Shown here piece by piece: positions 62,324 through 64,000 of a stretch of DNA of 64,000 bases. Source of the DNA: Cytophagales bacterium (GTDB lineage: Bacteria > Bacteroidota > Bacteroidia > Cytophagales > Thermoflexibacteraceae); NCBI GenBank assembly GCA_013299115.1, contig JAAFKA010000006.1:62001-126000 (forward strand), read 5' to 3'. Made by a program: the position numbers and the translations under genes. The notes under the pieces were generated by a model. That model was not told the origin of the DNA and ran no database searches. It was given only the letters and a program-made list of their open reading frames with translations. The stretch's first letter is position 1; each line of letters starts with the position of its first letter.

Positions 62324-63343
62324 ATGATGCCCATCAAACTACAAACTCCTGTCGAATGTAGCCCTTCGCCACACAAAATTGATTGGCAAAGTCCGCTGTT
62401 ATTAGTTGGTTCTTGCTTTAGCGATGAAATAGGCAAGTTATTGGATGTCAATCATTTTAAGACCTTAATCAATCCTTTTGGTGTTATTTTTAATCCACTT
62501 ACTTTAGTCGATTTATTGCAAACTTGTATCCACAAACAAGTATTGCCTGCTACTACTTTTGACTATCGTGCCGACTTACATTTTAATTATTGGCTACATT
62601 CATCTTTTTCCAATCCATCTGCAACAGCTTTGCAACAGCAAATTGCTTTGCAACAACAGAAAATAAGAGAATATTTTTTGGAGACCCATACAACAAATAG
62701 TCGTTTTTTGCTTTTAACCATGGGGACAGCTTGGGTTTATGAACTTCAAAATCCACGCCTTTTGGTTGCAAATTGTCATAAAATGCCTGCCAACAGATTC
62801 CAAAAGAGGCTGTTGAGTGTAGCAGAAATAGTTGATAGTATCAAAAAATTATATACTTTTTTACCCATAGACACCCAACTGGTGCTAACAGTAAGCCCTA
62901 TACGCCACCTAAAAGATACTTTGCCTCTCAATGCAGTAAGCAAAGCTACGCTACGGTTGGCTTGCCATGAGCTGTGCCAAACATTGGATAGGGTGCAGTA
63001 TTTTCCTTCGTATGAATTGATAACAGACGAGTTGCGAGATTACCGTTTCTATGAGGCTGATATGTTGCACCCCACCAAACAAACTGTTCAGTTTATCTTT
63101 GATAAGTTTTGTTCCTGCTTTTTAAGCCCAGCTCACCAGCAAATTTTGGCACAGTGGCAAAAGATTAATACCCGTTTGCAACACCGACCTTTGCACCCCA
63201 ATACAACTAACTATCGTGAGTTTTTGCAAAATTTATTAACAGATTTAGAAAAAATGACTGAAATAAATTTGCAAAAAGAAATAGAGCAAGTACGTTTAGC
63301 TTTAAGTTGTGTAGCAACCATCAAGGAAACTTCGGAAACTTAG
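62324..63343 (+). CDS. GSCFA-domain protein
   Basis: This 339-residue protein begins with the family hallmark GSCFS at 29-33 (Ser30, Cys31), in place of the GSCFA that names the family, and continues [24 protein letters not shown] and [28 protein letters not shown] proteins have an SGNH-hydrolase-like fold and are common in Bacteroidota; the substrate is not known. Its last 23 bp overlap the 3' end of menB on the other strand. Confidence 0.85.
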   Translation: MMPIKLQTPVECSPSPHKIDWQSPLLLVGSCFSDEIGKLLDVNHFKTLINPFGVIFNPLTLVDLLQTCIHKQVLPATTFDYRADLHFNYWLHSSFSNPSATALQQQIALQQQKIREYFLETHTTNSRFLLLTMGTAWVYELQNPRLLVANCHKMPANRFQKRLLSVAEIVDSIKKLYTFLPIDTQLVLTVSPIRHLKDTLPLNAVSKATLRLACHELCQTLDRVQYFPSYELITDELRDYRFYEADMLHPTKQTVQFIFDKFCSCFLSPAHQQILAQWQKINTRLQHRPLHPNTTNYREFLQNLLTDLEKMTEINLQKEIEQVRLALSCVATIKETSET

Positions 63344-64000
63344 AAAAATCTGGTTTGCGTTTTTCCAAAAATGCTTTTTTGCCTTCTATTGCTTCTTCTG
63401 ACAAGTAATAAAGCAAAGTGGCGTTGCCAGCCAACTCCTGAATACCTGCTTGTCCGTCGAGTTCGGCATTGAAAGCACATTTGAGCATACGCAATGCCAA
63501 CGGAGATTTTTCGAGTATCTTTTTGCACCATTCTATTGTGGTTGCCTCCAACTGCTCTACGGGTACAACTTTGTTTACCAAGCCCATTTGCAAAGCATCT
63601 TGGGCATCATAGACATCGCAGAGAAACCAGATTTCTCTTGCTTTCTTTTGCCCCACCACACGAGCCAAATAAGAAGCACCAAAACCACCATCGAAACTAC
63701 CTACTTTGGGTCCTGTTTGCCCAAATTTTGCGTTGTCGGCTGCTATGCTAAGGTCGCATATCACGTGCAGCACATGACCTCCGCCAATAGCCCAACCTGC
63801 CACCATTGCAACAACAGGTTTAGGAATAGAACGGATAAGTTTTTGCAAATCCAATACATTCAAACGAGGTACGCCGTCTTTGCCTACATAACCTCCTTTA
63901 CCTCGCACACTTTGGTCGCCACCACTGCAAAAAGCCTCGTGTCCTTCGCCTGTCAAAACGACTACACCAATTCTGTCGTCATAACGGCAGTGGGTCATGG
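63321..64000 (-). CDS. menB: 1,4-dihydroxy-2-naphthoyl-CoA synthase MenB (5' end outside the window)
   Basis: MenB closes the second ring of menaquinone: it turns o-succinylbenzoyl-CoA into DHNA-CoA. The visible part lacks the N-terminus (gene start lies beyond the right edge) and includes the crotonase core: [68 protein letters not shown] and the final [10 protein letters not shown]. Menaquinone is the main quinone of Bacteroidota. The Met at 63998 is internal to the family alignment, so the true start is further out. Confidence 0.95.
   Translation of the reverse strand, partial: MTHCRYDDRIGVVVLTGEGHEAFCSGGDQSVRGKGGYVGKDGVPRLNVLDLQKLIRSIPKPVVAMVAGWAIGGGHVLHVICDLSIAADNAKFGQTGPKVGSFDGGFGASYLARVVGQKKAREIWFLCDVYDAQDALQMGLVNKVVPVEQLEATTIEWCKKILEKSPLALRMLKCAFNAELDGQAGIQELAGNATLLYYLSEEAIEGKKAFLEKRKPDFSKFPKFP

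Overview
The window is AT-rich (roughly 38-40% GC by eye) and fits a gliding-type member of the Bacteroidota, probably near the Cytophagales. The signs are GldC, menaquinone MenB, a fused alpha/beta E1 2-oxoacid dehydrogenase, SpoIIE/PP2C proteins with TPR sensors, a GSCFA protein, a GHL10 lipid-exported hydrolase, and a textbook Bacteroidota promoter (TTTG-N19-TAnnTTTG) at 28800-28830. Ribosome binding sites are weak throughout, as is usual in this phylum. The genus is not determined.

Layout. 1-8.4 kb: end of a proton-translocating HyfF/NuoM-like subunit, a glycosyltransferase, FtsW, QueG, UppP, a membrane SpoIIE phosphatase, an Rpn-family nuclease and TsaD. 8.7-16.5 kb: Lon, a DoxX-like protein, an isolated 1272-aa phage/contractile-injection baseplate J-like protein and a SIRT5-type sirtuin. 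16.7-19.4 kb: a run on the minus strand that reads as a eukaryote-like sphingolipid-tailoring cluster: a sphingomyelin-synthase-like PAP2_C protein, a dihydroceramide delta-4-desaturase homologue and a PhyH dioxygenase. 19.5-30.5 kb: RecO, an outer-membrane barrel, a GH13 lipoprotein, a SWIM-SNF2 ATPase, Obg, a candidate small RNA and PurB.

30.7-45.8 kb is an accessory island built around the gene for the fused E1 enzyme (32438-34855). Upstream lies an AAA ATPase followed by a truncated TOPRIM partner and a DUF6922-like protein. Downstream lie three blocks, each closed by a degenerate copy of the last 50-75 bp of the E1 gene (36895-36971, 38931-38980, 45558-45606). Block 1 is a PARIS-like AAA/DUF4435 pair. 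Block 2 is a DUF488 protein with an unknown partner. Block 3 has an autoinhibited Fic protein, two paralogous repeat proteins with a J-domain coiled-coil protein, a PD-(D/E)XK protein and a Septu PtuA/PtuB pair. No integrase is visible in the window. This repeat-delimited array of defence cassettes at the 3' end of a metabolic gene is the most notable structure here.

45.8-64 kb: GHL10 protein, QueA, a tandem UspA protein, two TPR-SpoIIE phosphatases, GldC, a gamma-carbonic-anhydrase-like protein, an OLD-family ATPase-TOPRIM nuclease, Lgt, a membrane cytochrome c, a TPR-caspase protein, a GSCFA protein and the 3' part of menB. Intergenic spaces hold several families of palindromic, MITE-like repeats, some present in more than one copy. 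No tRNA, rRNA, CRISPR array, transposase or integrase gene was found.
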